64,000 bases of DNA from Echiichthys vipera (GCA_963691815.1 OY829654.1:730186-794185); one strand, 5' to 3'. Positions 1 to 12,700 are shown, counted from the first letter of the stretch. The notes: generated by a model not told the origin, from the letters alone. Numbers and translations: made by a program.

Positions 1-2421
1 CTGGCTCTGGCTCTCAGCGGGCGGACATGGACGCAGGGCTGACACCGTAATAGATCTGTTGCCATGGTGTCACCTCCAGCGCCTGACTCATCAGCATGTG
101 ACAGTGACTTGTGTTCAGCCTCAGTGATCCCACACTCTCTGACTGTACCCACGTCTACCCCCCCCCCCCCCCCCCCCTCCAGAGGAACCTTCAGTCCTCA
201 TCAAACTTTACATGGCGTCTAAATCCGGATCCAATTTTCCGTGAAGACGACTTTGAAATTGGACGTCTTCTGTGATTTCACGCACTTTGAAACGTCTCCC
301 TCGTTATCTGGAACACGCTGATTGCAAAGACAATTGAATCAAGGCTTTAATTAGAAGTCAAACTAAGAGAGTTAGTCACGCCGCTCCTGAGCCCCTATCA
401 CAGAGCTCCACGTCTGTCTGCAAACGCCTCGGGGTGGTTCAGTCGTCCCTCTCAGCGTCTCTGGAAGTGTGCACAAAGTACATGAACTTTGACTTATCTC
501 CAAACCCCTGACAGGAACATGGTTAGTCCCACACACAGCTGATTGCTCCTGATTCCTCAGCAGCTCACTGCAAACACACAGTACAGTGACTTGGAGCCTT
601 TCTTTAGTGGAGGGTATTTAAGGGAGGGGCGGCGGTTGTTGGTAGCAACTTGTGTGCTGTGACTTTCCTGCGAGCGAGAGGAACAATGTCTGGAAATGAG
701 TCAAGCCCTCGTAAATGTCCTGTCCTGGAGAGATTTGGCAGTACCACCCTGCTCTCCTGCTCCACGGCCCCCCACAGTAGCTCCGGCGCGGCTCCAGCAG
801 GCTGCTGCTCTTTAAACCCTCCGCGGACAGAATGGCAGGACTGTGTGCGTTGGCCTTTGCATCCGGAGGTGAAGTATTGTCTTTTGATTCATCCTCTGAG
901 AAACTGTTTGACTTGTCTGCTGCGGCACCTTCACTCTGCGTCTTTCTCTCTCTCATCGGGCACTTTGGCAGAAAACTGGGGCAATGCAACGCTCCTCGTT
1001 CTCCAGAGGGCGTGTTGTAATAGGTCAGCTCTGTGACGGCGTGCTGGTCCAGTGGTTAGTGCAGGCACATGTCTGAGGCAGGATTCAGGTCCCAAACAGG
1101 TCCGGGCTGGGAGGACCATCCCTGCAGGACGTAAACAAGAACTGATCCGCGCCCCCCCGGTGCACAAATACTCTTTTAATTGGATGCAGTTTGCAGTAAC
1201 ATCTGCTGTGACCAGAGGGGGAGTCACAGGCTGTCACTGTGTGTGTGTGTGGGGATGGATCATCTGAGTGTTATGGGTGAAAGAACAGGAGAGGCTGGGA
1301 GATCCCACTGCTGCTTATCTTTAGCTGTGGCGTTGACGTTGACTGGCCGGGCAGCAGGAAGTGACTTTGAAGAGAAGTTACCAGCCGTCACCAAATCACT
1401 CCTGGCTCATTTATGCTCTTATCTCCCCTTAGATTCAACATTAGTGCACTCTCCTGCACGCATTTGGCTCTGTGCAGTAAACATCTGTCACTTCCCTGCA
1501 GCAAAATCTTCTAATTCTGTGTGTGACACTTCACACACACTGACATCATCCAAAGACGTGCTCCGGGTGCACCTGAGGACGTGAGTGAAGTCGAGCATGT
1601 GTTGTTATTTAAAGCTCGCTCTGCTCTTTGAAACTTCTTTGAGCTTCTTTTCACCTGGTTTTAAACGGACAGCTCTCCGTGCGTGTGCCCATCTGACCTC
1701 CATCCGCGGCTCTGTGTGTAAACAAACACTTACGTCATTTCCATTCACGCGCAGAGAGTCTGCAGTTGGTCTGTGTGTGATGATGGACTTCATTCATCTC
1801 TCTCACAGATGCAGTTTGTGTGCAGTATGTTTGGAGCTGCAGGTGTTTTTAATGTACATAAAAGTAAGGATGTCTGTCTGCAGTAGGTCCGTGTGATATG
1901 GAAACATCTTTCCTTTTGTATTTTGCTCTTTCGTTTATGTCGCGGTGTCATAAATCATGCACTTTACAGGCTGAGGGGTGTGTGTGTGAGCCTGAATCTG
2001 AAAGGAGTCGCACCGTGCTTTAATAACGTGGCAGAAAACAACTGTAACACTGTGAACATACATATATACATGAAGGACGCGTGCATGCAGGAAATGGAAG
2101 TACATTTTATGAAGCTAAAGATAAGATCATAGTCTTCTGACAGTCACTGGGGCTCAGACAAACTCTGAACGTGTCCTGAGAGATCTGGTCCCACTGTGTC
2201 CTGGGTGAGTTCACACCTGTGCCGAGAGCGGTCTGATCCCTCAGGACCGACAGACGCGGCTCTGAGCGAGGCCTTCAGAATAGGATCCAAGTACCCGGAG
2301 CTCATGGAATCGACTCCGTGTGCATTTGACCTGATCCAAAATCTTCTCAAACAGACCCACACAGAGCGAGAACAGCAGCACTGGTGGATGATCCACCAAT
2401 CGATGAACTGCCGCAGTCTAA

Positions 2422-2994
2422 GGGCGCCCTCCCACTGTGCCTCCGTCCCGTGCCCCGTGCTTTAGGGTCCTTGTCCCCCCCTCCAGGCCTGTTTGTACTC
2501 ACACTACCTGGGCCTCGGAGAATGCTTCTTGCTGCCTATACGTCATCACGCCGTAACACGTCACACGCATTGATGACGTCATGGTGATGCGTGGCTTTGT
2601 TTCCAGATCTTTCCGTAGACCTCGGAGTTTTTGTGCGTCTTGTCGACTGTTTTTGAATCTTTTCATCGACCAAATCTGCAGTAAACACTCCACCTCCGCA
2701 TCACACCAACGTGAACCTTTCACCGCCATTGTTTGAAATGTCCGCGCATGGTCCCTCCTTCTTTTTTCTACGTCCCAACAGGCGCACAGGAAATGACCTC
2801 AGAGCCGCCGTAGGCCTCGTGCTCGTACACGTGCAAACGTGCTTTACTAAAGCCCACATCTCCCAAACGGGCCGTGGACGGCAAGCGTGCCGCTCCTAGA
2901 CGTGGTACGGTTGCACTCACACTGGTCAAAGGAACCAGACTTTAGCTGTGACACGTCCTGGGGCACGGGACGGAGGCACAGTGGGAGTGCGCCC
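2422..2994 (-). mobile_element. PIF/Harbinger-like MITE, copy 1
   Basis: The ends form an inverted repeat (GGGCGCCCTCCCACTG and CAGTGGGAGTGCGCCC). They are flanked by TAA at 2419-2421 and 2995-2997, a 3-bp target duplication as expected for PIF/Harbinger. On the minus strand, 2729-2499 encodes a 76-residue frame (GSRWCDAEVECLLQIW) resembling the first half of a Myb/SANT-like DNA-binding domain. It stops just after a splice-donor-like CAG/GTAGTG. No transposase is present, so the copy is non-autonomous. Confidence 0.75.
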
Positions 2995-4478
2995 TAAAAG
3001 AGTACAGGTCAGGTCATGTTCCCTGCACTTCACATGTAGTGGCCTGCAGGACACATGAGCTGTGTCAGTCACTGCTGGGCTCAAAGGTGTGACCACACAG
3101 TAGACGTGTCAGACTATGAGGATGTCGCTCGGCCGGCCGGGGGAAGAGAGAGAGAGAGAGAGTCTCTGCTTTCTTTACTCATGTGTTTAAACTTCCTCCC
3201 TTTAACCGCTCATCTATTCATCAACACTCATTAAAGACACAAAGCTGTACGCTGCAATTTACCACTTAGTCCCAACATCTGCTGCCATTAATCATTTAAT
3301 CACACACTCTGTATTTAGCGTCTGACGTGGGCACGGAGAGGGTAACGTGATGCGTAGAGTCACCTTCCTCACACACACACACACACACACACATAACTCC
3401 ATCACTCACCCACTAATACGAGCACAGGGGAAGGAAAACGGGGTAACTATGGAAACACTGCAGTGATTCTCGGAGGCAGGCAGCACTTTCCCTTCAGAGG
3501 CCTTTAGTTAACAGGATTAGAGGGAATTCACAGAGGAGACCCCGAAGAGCGGGGGCTCTTTGTGTCTCTCCTCTGATCTCCTCTGAGTCCGAGACGGGGA
3601 GAAAAAGCACTAAAACATTCATCACCATGCGAAAAAGGCAAAATGTAACGCTGCTGAGTGAGTGAACGTTCAGGACAGCAGAAGAAGCGTCTACGGCAGA
3701 GCTGCTGCCTGTTAATCCTCAGTCACTCGCTCATGCACCGAGTGTCCGGTGCGGTGGTTAAATCCCTCTCCGCGGTGGCCTGTTTGCACACACAGATGAG
3801 CGCAACTTGAACTTCACCTGGGACAACGTGCTCGTCAATATTGCATGCCCCAAAGAAGGGAATTTATGCATCTTTGTGGCTGGAGTAGTGTCAGTGTGTT
3901 GTGCATGACGGAGGTATGAGAACCGCCTCCTAGCTTTAACATTGAGGTAGATGTGACCCCCCCCCCCCTCGTTAAGACCATGTGACAGGAGGGGTCACCC
4001 CAGGGTGTGAAACACAGCTCTGCACCGACTGCTCAAGAGATTAACAGACAGAGTTTGTTCGATGTGATTCTGCACGATGGTCTAATCCTTCCTTCACAGA
4101 CGGGTGTTGTTGTACTTTTACTCGCAGGGCTGGGGCTGTGGCTGCCATGGCAACAGAGGGATGAGATGAGTGAGTGTGAGTGGACGAGGATATCGCAGCC
4201 GCACCCGTCACTGGAGCAACCAGACTGGAAAACCAGTACGGACAGGGGGAGGCACTGGGAGAGAGACGGTTCACTTCACGCGGTGGAGTTTTTTTCATGG
4301 CCGGCGGCAAAAGAGCAGCTCATGTAAATCTGCTGATCATCATTTAATGATTTGCAGGTTTATCTCTCAGGAGATGAAGCTGCATCGTGTGTTTCTGCTC
4401 ATACTACACGGCTGCTGTTCCCTTTAAAGGGACACTCTGCAGATTTTAGACAGGAAGCTGACAATCAGGGATGTCTCA

Positions 4479-4826
4479 GGGCGCCCTGCCACTGTGCGTG
4501 CGTCCCGTGCCCCGTGCTTTAGGGTCCTTGTCCCCCCCTCCAGGCCCGTTTGTACTCACACTACCTGGGCCTCGGAGAATGCTTCTTGCTGCCTATACGT
4601 CATCACGCCGTAACATGTCACACGCATTGATGACGTCATGGCGATGCGTGGCTTTGTTTCCAGATCTTTCCGTAGACCTCGGAGTTTTTGTGCGTCTTGT
4701 CGACTGTTGTCGACCAGCTGGCCGCAGCTATGCGCGGAGCGGTTGCACTCACACTGGTCAAACGCACTAGGCTTTAGCCAAAAAACCTTTTTTGGCGCGG
4801 TGCTGAAGGACAGTGTGAGTGCGCCC
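4479..4826 (-). mobile_element. PIF/Harbinger-like MITE, copy 2, internally deleted
   Basis: This has the same ends as the 573-bp copy at 2422-2994 but is only 348 bp. The middle is missing: the sequence jumps at about 4706 from the GTCGACTG block directly to the CAGCTGGCCGC block near the other end. The Myb-like frame is therefore truncated. Flanking bases are TCA and TGA, so no clean target duplication is seen. Confidence 0.7.
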
Positions 4827-5026
4827 TGAGTGACTGTGAGCAGTGTCAGTAACGAGAGCGAACGTCTCCACAGACGCTCAGATGAGACAGAGTTAAAACC
4901 TTGAGGGCGTCAGGATCATGTTTAGTAAAAATGCTTCATTATAAAAGATGAAGGAGAATATTTGTGCTCGACTTCAGGCTGTTAGAGAAAATAGTTTTCA
5001 TACTAAATAACATAATTAAACACCTC

Positions 5027-5063
<37 letters not shown>

Positions 5064-5088
5064 CAGCAGCAGCAGCAGCAGCAGCAGT

Positions 5089-5126
<38 letters not shown>

Positions 5127-5145
5127 CAGCAGCAGCAGCAGCAGT

Positions 5146-5183
<38 letters not shown>

Positions 5184-5334
5184 CAGCAGCAGCAGCAGCA
5201 GCAGCAGCAGTGACAGCAGCAGCAGCAGTAACAGCAGCAGCAGCAGCAGCAGCAGTAACAGCAGTAACAGCAGCAGTAACAGCAGTAACAGCAGCAGCAT
5301 CAGTAACAGCAGCAGTAACAGCAGCAGTAACAGT

Positions 5335-5393
<59 letters not shown>

Positions 5394-5517
5394 CAGCAGC
5401 AGCAGTAGTAGCAGCAGCAGCAGCAGCAGCAGCAGTAACAGCAGCAGTAACAGCAGCAGTAACAGCAGCAGCAGCAGCAGCAGCAGTAGTAGCAGCAGCA
5501 GCAGCAGCAGCAGCAGT

Positions 5518-5594
<77 letters not shown>

Positions 5595-5596
5595 CA
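5027..5596 (+). repeat. Interrupted CAG/CTG trinucleotide tract, about 570 bp
   Basis: This is nearly pure (CAG)n on the plus strand, regularly interrupted by TAA in the pattern CAGTAACAG and by a few GTAGTAG or CAT variants. The longest uninterrupted run is at the 3' end (about 5521-5589). It is intronic. The long polyalanine and polyleucine open frames in it are artefacts of the repeat. Confidence 0.97.
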
Positions 5597-6220
5597 AACA
5601 CTGGATGATAATTCTACAAATAGTGAAAAACTAATAATATTAATGCAGCTTAAGCTTTAATCAGAAACACCAGGTTAAAGCAAATGAAGCCACATGAATG
5701 AGTAGAGCTTCGTTGTTTGATATGAGAACAGAAGTTTCCGTTTTCGTGCCCTGCAGTTTATTTTTAGCGACTGATTTCAGCAATAATGGTAAAAATAGCT
5801 GCACCTTCATGGTCTCATGTGGATCAAAGACGCTCTGGAGCACCGATGAGTCCGCTGTGAGGAAAGGAAGAAGCAGAGGAAGGAGATGAAGATGAAGGAG
5901 AGGGTGGAGGAAGGGACGGATGAGTGAGTGAGGGAGTGGAGAGAGTGCTCTGGGCGTGTGTGTGTGTGTGAGTGTGTGAGTGTGTGTGAGCATGCGTGTG
6001 CATCCTAAAGAAACCTGGTGTGTATCTTTGCCTCACTTGAACTCCGACGTCTCGTGAAGGAGCAGCTGCAGGAGCGCTTCCTCTGCTCTCGCTCGTTTCT
6101 ATCGCTCTGTCTCTTCCCTTCCTCTCCATCCTTCCTCTCCATCCTTCCTCTCCATCCTTCCCCGCTGCCGTTGTTCCCTCACGATGCTGCTGCTCTACAA
6201 CTGTTTCCTCTCTCTCCTAG

Positions 6221-6306
6221 AATCGATCTATCGCCGCGGGGCCAGAAGATGGAGGAAACTCTACCGCGTCAACGGACACCTTTTCCAGGCCAAGCGCTTT
6301 AACAGG
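6221..6306 (+). CDS. prkcz: prkcz exon: pseudosubstrate and start of C1 domain
   Basis: The acceptor is TCTCTCCTAG and the donor AGG/GTGAGT. The exon opens with the last two bases of a Lys codon, then 28 codons beginning SIYRRGARRW and ending FQAKRFNR. The basic stretch is the aPKC pseudosubstrate, in which Ala occupies the position of the phosphorylated Ser and holds the kinase inactive. The His in NGHLFQ is the first zinc ligand of the C1 finger. It ends in phase 0, matching the next exon. Confidence 0.96.
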
Positions 6307-6662
6307 GTGAGTGTCCTCGAGTCTGCGTCCTACACACCCCCTTACTCAAAAAGGCTGCAGATGTGCATGTGTTCCTTCTCTCCAGCTGTGTAACGTTGAC
6401 TCTTTCCAGTGCAGCTCCTTGTTCTTGTCGTGGTGTTTCTTCTTTTTGATTCTTTGGTCACAGCAACGGATGGATGCTCATGTGTGTGAACAGAAAAGTA
6501 GACGTGGATGAGCTTTATACTCACGGGCCGGCTCTCACAGAACCTGGATATGATCTTAGGGCCAAATATAATTACACCGCGGGCCAGATTTGGCCCACGG
6601 GCCTGAGTTTGACCCCCCTGACTTAACACATAGCTTTGTAGACTCCAACTCAAACCCTTTAT

Positions 6663-6671
6663 CGTCTGAAG

Positions 6672-6713
<42 letters not shown>

Positions 6714-6830
6714 ACATGTGCAAACGGCTCTGCTAAAGCCCACCTTTTTCGTGGACGGCCCGCTGTCCGTAGTTATGCGCGGAACGGGCGCACTCACACT
6801 GCTTAAACGTACTAGGATCAACCATAACCT
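6663..6830 (-). mobile_element. Diverged fragment of the Harbinger-like repeat
   Basis: It shares the GCAAACG...CTAAAGCCCACC...GTGGACGGCC...GTTATGCGCGGA block and the CGCACTCACACTG near-terminal block with the full-length copies, but both ends are missing. A run of GCTCGT hexamers (6672-6712) appears to be an expansion of the short GCTCGTACACGTGC block of intact copies. Confidence 0.55.
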
Positions 6831-7038
6831 GTTTGTCATAGCCGTGGTCTGTCCAGAGTACTAACTTTACTATAGTTGCTCTGCAGATTCACAGAAGTAT
6901 AGAGAAATGTCAGCATCGGACGTAATCCTGGGTTTTGCAGGTCTCACTATTCGTTTCTGCTGATACGGTTGGAGATGTGATATTTCACATAACAAACTAT
7001 ATATATATATAAATCAACAGCACCTCTATGGTAGAGAC

Positions 7039-7566
7039 TAGTGTTGTTTTTGGTGGTCTGTTTTACTTTACGTCTAGTTTTAGTCAACGAAAATTGTATA
7101 TTAGTCTCTTTTTAGTAATGCAATTATATTACCAATATAATAAAAGTACCCTTAAGCTATCGTTAAAACCCGACACATTAACCGTAGCCTCATGTCGCAT
7201 GAGCTTTCTAAAACAGAAAGTATCGTTACGTTTAGTTGTCGTTGTTGTTAGTTGTCGCTAACGCTAACGTTAACGCTGACCCACAGCAGCGGCAGCTTCA
7301 GAATCGCGTGTGGGGATTGAGGAAGTGACGTCTCCCTGACGCGAGACTGGGACTGAAACTTCAAAATAATAATAATAACGTGACTAAACGAGACGAAACA
7401 ACGTTATTTCGTCTCGTTTTCATCAACGAAATTGCATCATATATTTTGTCTTAGTCGTCGTCACATGCCCAGCATTTTCGTTTGGTCTCGTCTAGTTTTC
7501 GTCACGTGATAAAAGTTCGCTGACGAAGATATTTCGTCATCACTTTCGTGGACGAAAGCAACACTA
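7039..7566. mobile_element. hAT-type MITE with perfect 8-bp target duplication
   Basis: The termini TAGTGTTG (7039) and CAACACTA (ending 7566) are inverted repeats. They extend imperfectly inward through GTCGACGAAA-like blocks. Identical 8-bp direct repeats GTAGAGAC flank the element at 7031-7038 and 7567-7574. An 8-bp duplication is the hallmark of hAT transposition. The 528-bp interior has no coding potential, so it is a non-autonomous copy. The target duplication is still perfect, so the insertion is fairly recent. Confidence 0.85.
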
Positions 7567-8478
7567 GTAGAGACCGTGTGGTTCAGCGGGTCCTTCAGCA
7601 CAGCGTTTGAGGAGCGTCTGTGACAGTGAGATGATGACTCATTATGACCATTTCCAGTTCAGGAAACAGTCGGTTTCTGTTATTTAATAAAACTTCTCAT
7701 AACCACGACTCTCTCCCTTATCCACATCTGTGTGTGTCACAGTGTGTGTGCACAGCCTTTCTCGTGTCGTTTACAGCGTGTCAAACTGCACTTCACTTAA
7801 ATATGACAGGTCATCAAGTCACTGTGCCAGCTAAGCTCTCTGGACATTGATGCATCATTCATGGTGACCTTGTTCTGGCTTATTTAGCAGTCGTGTCGTC
7901 TCAGCTCTCGTGCTTCAAACACACTGAACGCTTTTTAAGTTTCCCTGATGAAGAAGACGAGCTCCTGCTGCTGACCCCAGGGCTTTAAAGTGTTCATATA
8001 TAGAGTCTCTGGAGGACAGAAGACAGACATTAATGCTTTTTCAACCCGGCCTTAAAGCGTAATGCTGGTGTAAACTCATCCCAGGGGTCTTTTTCAGCGA
8101 AGTCGGTGATCAAATAAGCAGTCGAGACGATTCTCTTAGTGCGAACGATTAACGGAGAAATCCGGTAGAGTCACTACAACACCGGCAGTGGCCGGCTGTT
8201 GGCTAACAGTGATGAGCTCGGGGCAGCACGGTGAATGAAGTGGTCATTGCTGGCATCAAAATCAAGCCGCGGTACTACGCGCGTGTGAGGTAGTCACGGG
8301 TGGCGGAGAGCCTGAGCAGGATTTGAGCTCGGTGGAGCAACAGGTCGTCTCTTACCTCCAAAGTACAGGTACAGATGGCTTTGGAGCACGTCAGATGTTG
8401 ATGTTTTTTTGTGCACTGGTCATGAAAGCTGGGTCATGACCGCAAAAACGAGGTAGCGGGTACACGCGTGTGAAATGT

Positions 8479-8853
8479 GTTTCCTCAGGAGGGGGTCTGG
8501 AGTCTCCCTTAGAGAGAGGGGGAGAAGTTCAGCATCCGTGAGGAACTCGGAGTAGAGCCGCTGCTCCTTTGTGTTGAAAGGAGCCAGTTGAGGTGGTTCA
8601 GGATCATCTGGTCTGGATGAACCCTGGGCGCCTCCCTAGGGAGGTGTTCCAGGCACGTCCAGCTGGGAGGAGGCCTCGGGGAAGACCCAGGACCAGGTGG
8701 AGAGATTAGATCTCCACACTGGCCTGGGAACGCCTCAGGATCCCCCAGTTAGAGCTGGTTAATGTGGCCCGGGAAAGGGAAGTTTGGGGTCCCTGCTGGA
8801 GCTGCTGCCCCCGAGACCTGATCCAGGATCAGAGGCTGAAGATGAGATGAGAT
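8479..8853 (+). mobile_element. 5'-truncated Rex3/RTE-like LINE 3' end
   Basis: This contains the GGGCGCCTCCCTAGGGAGG, GGAGGAGGCC and GCTGCTGCCCCCGAGACC blocks typical, as I recall them, of the 3' end of Rex3-type retrotransposons in teleosts, and ends in GATGAGATGAGATG. The same sequence lies inverted at 47292-47656. No intact reverse transcriptase frame remains. Confidence 0.6.
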
Positions 8854-9608
8854 GCTATTGTAATGAATGCTGCCTGAAATAATGAAATGAAGAGCAATGA
8901 TTGAACCTTAACTGAGTTCTGAAACAGAGCAGCAGAAACACAAGTGGTGCTTTTATGTGACAGGTCGTCGTTTAGCAGCCGGTGTTTGTATCCGTGACCC
9001 TTTGGCTCTTTTCTGCCTGGTGTTGCTATGCACCGCTTCCAGGCGTCTGGTTGGTTCACAGTGTTGTCCTCAGCATATAAATAAGCCCAGAGGAAGTAGG
9101 TCAAGTTTCCCCTCCCTTCTCTCACTCCATCCCTCTCCTTCCTCTCCGTCTCTACGTGTCCGTCTCCATCCCTCTGCTCCCTCCTCTCCGTCTCCCCCCG
9201 ATGTTGCAGTGCAGGACGCTGCTTTGTAATCCCCTCTCATTAGACGTAATGGGGTCTGGAGGGAATTCAGTCGTCAGTGCTGGAGAGAAAACCCAAACAG
9301 GAAGTCACGCTCTCGTCATGCAGGCTGCTGAGCGGTCGTGCCAAATTCAACCACTGACAGATGTGTGTGTGTGAGGAGGACGCACGCACAAACATTCATC
9401 TCCAGTGGAAGTCATCCCTACTTTCCCCCGGTCGCTTAAGCCTCTGCCTTCAGGGATTTAACTCATTTTGTCAGGGTTCGGGGGTCGTGTTGGGTCACAT
9501 GGGACCCTCCAGTGAGGCTCAGGACAGGATTTGATTGTACGATGTCTTAGGAAATGTGTCGTAAGCAGAATTGCAGATAGTGGTAATTCATGAGAAAGTG
9601 TGTATTAT

Positions 9609-10203
9609 GGCGCCCTCCCACTGTGCGTGCGTCCCGTGCCCCGTGCTTTAGGGTCCTTGTCCCCCCCTCCAGGCCCGTTTGTACTCACACTACCTGGGCC
9701 TCGGAGAATGCTTCTTGCTGCCTATACGTCATCACGCCGTAACACGTCACACGCATTGATGACGTCATGGCGATGCGTGGCTTTGTTTCCAGATCTTTCC
9801 GTAGACCTCGGAGTTTTTGTGCGTCTTGTCGACTGTTTTTGAATCTTTTCATCGACCAAATCTGCAGTAAACACTCCACCTCCGCATCACACCAACGTGA
9901 ACCTTTCGCCGCCATTGTTTGAAATGTCCGCGCATGGTCCCTCCTTCTTTTTTCTACGTCCCAACAGGCGCACAGGAAGTGACCTCAGAACCGCCGTAGG
10001 CCTCGTGCTCGTACACGTGCGCACGCTCGTGCTCGTACACGTGCAAACGTGCTTTACTAAAGCCCACCTCTCCCAAACAGGCCGTGGACGGCCAGCTGGT
10101 CGCAGTTATGCGCGGAGCGGTTGCACTCACACTGGTCAAACGCACTAGGCTTGACCCAAAAACCTGTTTTGGCCCGGTGCGGAAGGACAGTGTGAGTGCG
10201 CCC
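9609..10203 (-). mobile_element. PIF/Harbinger-like MITE, copy 3
   Basis: A full-length copy (595 bp) with ends GGCGCCCTCCCACTG and CAGTGTGAGTGCGCCC. The Myb/SANT-like 76-residue frame is intact on the minus strand at 9915-9685. This copy has a duplicated GCTCGTACACGTGC block. The flanks do not show an obvious target duplication. Confidence 0.75.
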
Positions 10204-10952
10204 TCAGAGGTGAATCAGACAGCACATCACTTCCCAGCATGTTGGGCCACTCAGTTTCCAGGCAATCGTATGATGTGTGATGCCGTCTGCTGCTGGGCTG
10301 AAGGGAAGCTGTCAATCGATAAAAGCTCTTCTCATCCACTCATCCCTTTATTCCCCAGCTGCAGTCGGCTGTGGGACTCAACAATGAAGGCGTTCCCGTG
10401 ACAAACGTGTGAACTGTAGCAGGATGCACTCCTCACCTGTGCTGGTGTCGGTCTGGGGGCGGCTCTGGAGGAGCGTTAAGGTGCAATGACTCAACGACGG
10501 TCCACCTGTTTGTCCTGGCTGTGCAGTTTGTTGTGCGTCCTTGTGTCAGGCTGGAATATCACAGTAAATCCTGGAGTTAGCGTAATCCGGCGTGGAGCAG
10601 ACTCTGGGATTACGTCCCCATCTCCTGCAGCACTGAGCAGTGGGCAGATGTGCAGACGGACCCGGCTGCTCTCACGCACGACCCGCCTGTGCATCAGTTT
10701 AATGCACTTCCACTGTTCCTGCTTCTTTTTACGTTGAATGTTTTCTTTGGGGACTTGAAATTGTTCCAGAAGTTACTTCCCCTATAAGTGCATGGATAGT
10801 ACAACAGTTCCTGCCTGTGTTGCACGGCAGGATGATGAGTGGCACACAGATTTTCTCTTTGCTTCAGTGATTTTAGGTACAGACACAATGCTCTCGGATG
10901 TTTTGGTGTAACATTAGAGTTGTTTGCTGTTCAATGCCCCTCTGCACTCTTA

Positions 10953-10986
10953 GGGCGCCCTCCCACTGTGGCTCCGTCCCGTGCCA
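10953..10986. mobile_element. Terminal fragment of Harbinger-like MITE
   Basis: Thirty-four bases match the left terminus of the MITE family (GGGCGCCCTCCCACTGTG then CTCCGTCCCGTGCC), preceded by TTA. The rest of the element is absent. Confidence 0.5.
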
Positions 10987-11439
10987 AAATCTGTCCACAG
11001 AAATAAACAGCTGGTGAAATACCCCAAAGCTCATCTGCCTCAGTCGCTGTTACAGTAGCTTTACTTTTTACCATGGCGACACACACAGAGATGGACTCAC
11101 AAGGTGAAAAAGTAGCGTTGTCGCTGTCGCAGCTGGTATTAATAACAGCCCCCGGTGTCTCGTAGCCCGTCTCGGTGACTCTGTGACCGGCGTCCTCAGC
11201 AGTTCTCTGCACCTCACACTGCTGACTCTCAGGCTGTGTGTGCTGCGTAAGGGAAGGGACGGCACAAAGGCGTGTGATTCATTTATAAAAGCACGCCTTA
11301 AACTCTGCGTACAGTCAGATTAGACAGACCGAAGGAAGACTTTGAAGTCTTGCTTAAGCATTTCCATGGCAACAGGACACTGACTGGGACTCTTTGTGCT
11401 TTCCTCTGTCAGCACACACACCCTGCGAATGGATGCTGT

Positions 11440-11517
<78 letters not shown>
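11440..11517. repeat. (CA)n microsatellite
   Basis: About 39 uninterrupted CA units. The TH and CV repeat open frames on both strands are artefacts of it. Confidence 0.98.
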
Positions 11518-11521
<4 letters not shown>

Positions 11522-12380
11522 TGGGTTGGTCTCCAGTGAGAGGATGCATTGATGTCCAGGGACACTGAACATCCTCTGGACCTCACACTGCAGCGCCGTC
11601 AGAGACGAGCTGAAAACGAAGCACTAAGAAAGAAGCGAACGCAGAACGAACCCTCTGGAGACGACGTTACGTAACAGAGTGAACTTCATTAGAGCCTGAA
11701 TCTGTAGAATCTGCATTAAAAGCTTTATTTAAAAAAAGAAAAACACCCACGGGGCGTTTTTACAGCTGCAGCATGAAAGTGTTATAAAAATATATTAAGT
11801 CTGAATGAATATTTTAATGTTTGACTTCCTGTCCCCGTTGTGTTTCCATGGCAGCAGCCAGTAGCGTTGGGCGTTGCTGGTTGCCAGGGTTGTCTGTTGT
11901 TGGGTGCAGCTACTGTAGGCTGGTTGCCAGGGTTGTCTGTTGTTGGGTGCAGCTACTGTAGGCTGGCACTGGGTGAAATGGAGTTAGCCAATCGTGCAGC
12001 TGCTTGGGAGCCTCAGTGAAGGGGGCGTTCTTTGTCCCAGCAGCTGAGTGAGCGGAGACGGGCAACAACCAGAGTCACTATAGGCCGAGCATTCACTCCA
12101 TGGACTGAGAGAAAGGAGAGGAACGCCATTCAAACGCACGCCCACATGGCTACGCTGGGGTGACGTGATCATGATGCTACTTACCTAATGTGTGTATGAT
12201 GCACGTGGATGCAAGAATATGTGAAATAAATGTAACATCCAATCGTCCGGGACGTCACAGCTGCTGCGTCTGGACACGGCTGTCTCACAGGAGGTCTGCG
12301 TGTTTTAATTCAATTACATTTTATTTACAGCGCCAAATCATAACAATGGGAAAGGGAAGTTTGGGGTCCCCTGCTGGAGC

Positions 12381-12700
12381 TGCTGCCCCCGAGACCTGAT
12401 CCAGGATCAGAGGCTGGAGCTGCTGCCCCCGAGACCTGATCCAGGATCAGAGGCTGGAGCTGCTGCCCCTGAGACCTGATCCAGGATCAGAGGCTGGAGC
12501 TGCTGCCCCTGAGACCTGATCCAGGATCAGAGGCTGGAGCTGCTGCCCCTGAGACCTGATCCAGGATCAGAGGCTGGAGCTGCTGCCCCTGAGACCTGAT
12601 CCAGGATCAGAGGCTGGAGCTGCTGCCCCTGAGACCTGATCCAGGACCAGAGGCTGGAGCTGCTGCCCCTGAGACCTGATCCAGGATCAGAGTCTGAAGA
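12381..12700 (+). repeat. 40-bp minisatellite, 8 copies, derived from a Rex3-like LINE end
   Basis: Units begin at 12381, 12421, 12461 and so on to 12661, exactly 40 bp apart, each containing GAGACCTGATCCAGGATCAG. The upstream flank (GGGAAAGGGAAGTTTGGGGT) and the GAAGATGAGATGATGAGATG tail are the same as in the LINE 3' end at 8479-8853. The unit is therefore the amplified terminal segment of that LINE. Confidence 0.9.

Larger units (their letters stand above)
1..6220 (+). other. prkcz intron (5' part outside window)
   Basis: No exon is visible here. The intron holds a poly-C run (160-178), two Harbinger-like MITEs (2422-2994 and 4479-4826), a small (AC)n near 3372-3392, a second C run near 3958, and the 570-bp CAG tract at 5027-5596. 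The stretch 5900-6000 is GA-rich then GT-rich. The remainder (about 180-2420 and 3000-4440) looks unique; its short open frames show no recognisable protein. Confidence 0.75.

Noticed and set aside
1039..1105. tRNA-like stretch (TGGTCCAGTGGTTAGTG...GGATTCAGGTCCC)
   Set aside because: Box A and box B resemblance only; the arms do not pair as a cloverleaf and no second copy or SINE body follows.
2499..2729. 76-residue Myb/SANT-like frame as a host gene
   Set aside because: The same frame occurs in at least six near-identical copies, each bounded by the same terminal inverted repeats, so it belongs to a mobile element.
4939..5608. Long polyalanine and polyleucine open frames on both strands
   Set aside because: They are translations of the CAG/CTG tract; there are no splice sites, non-repeat domains or gene context, and the tract is intronic.
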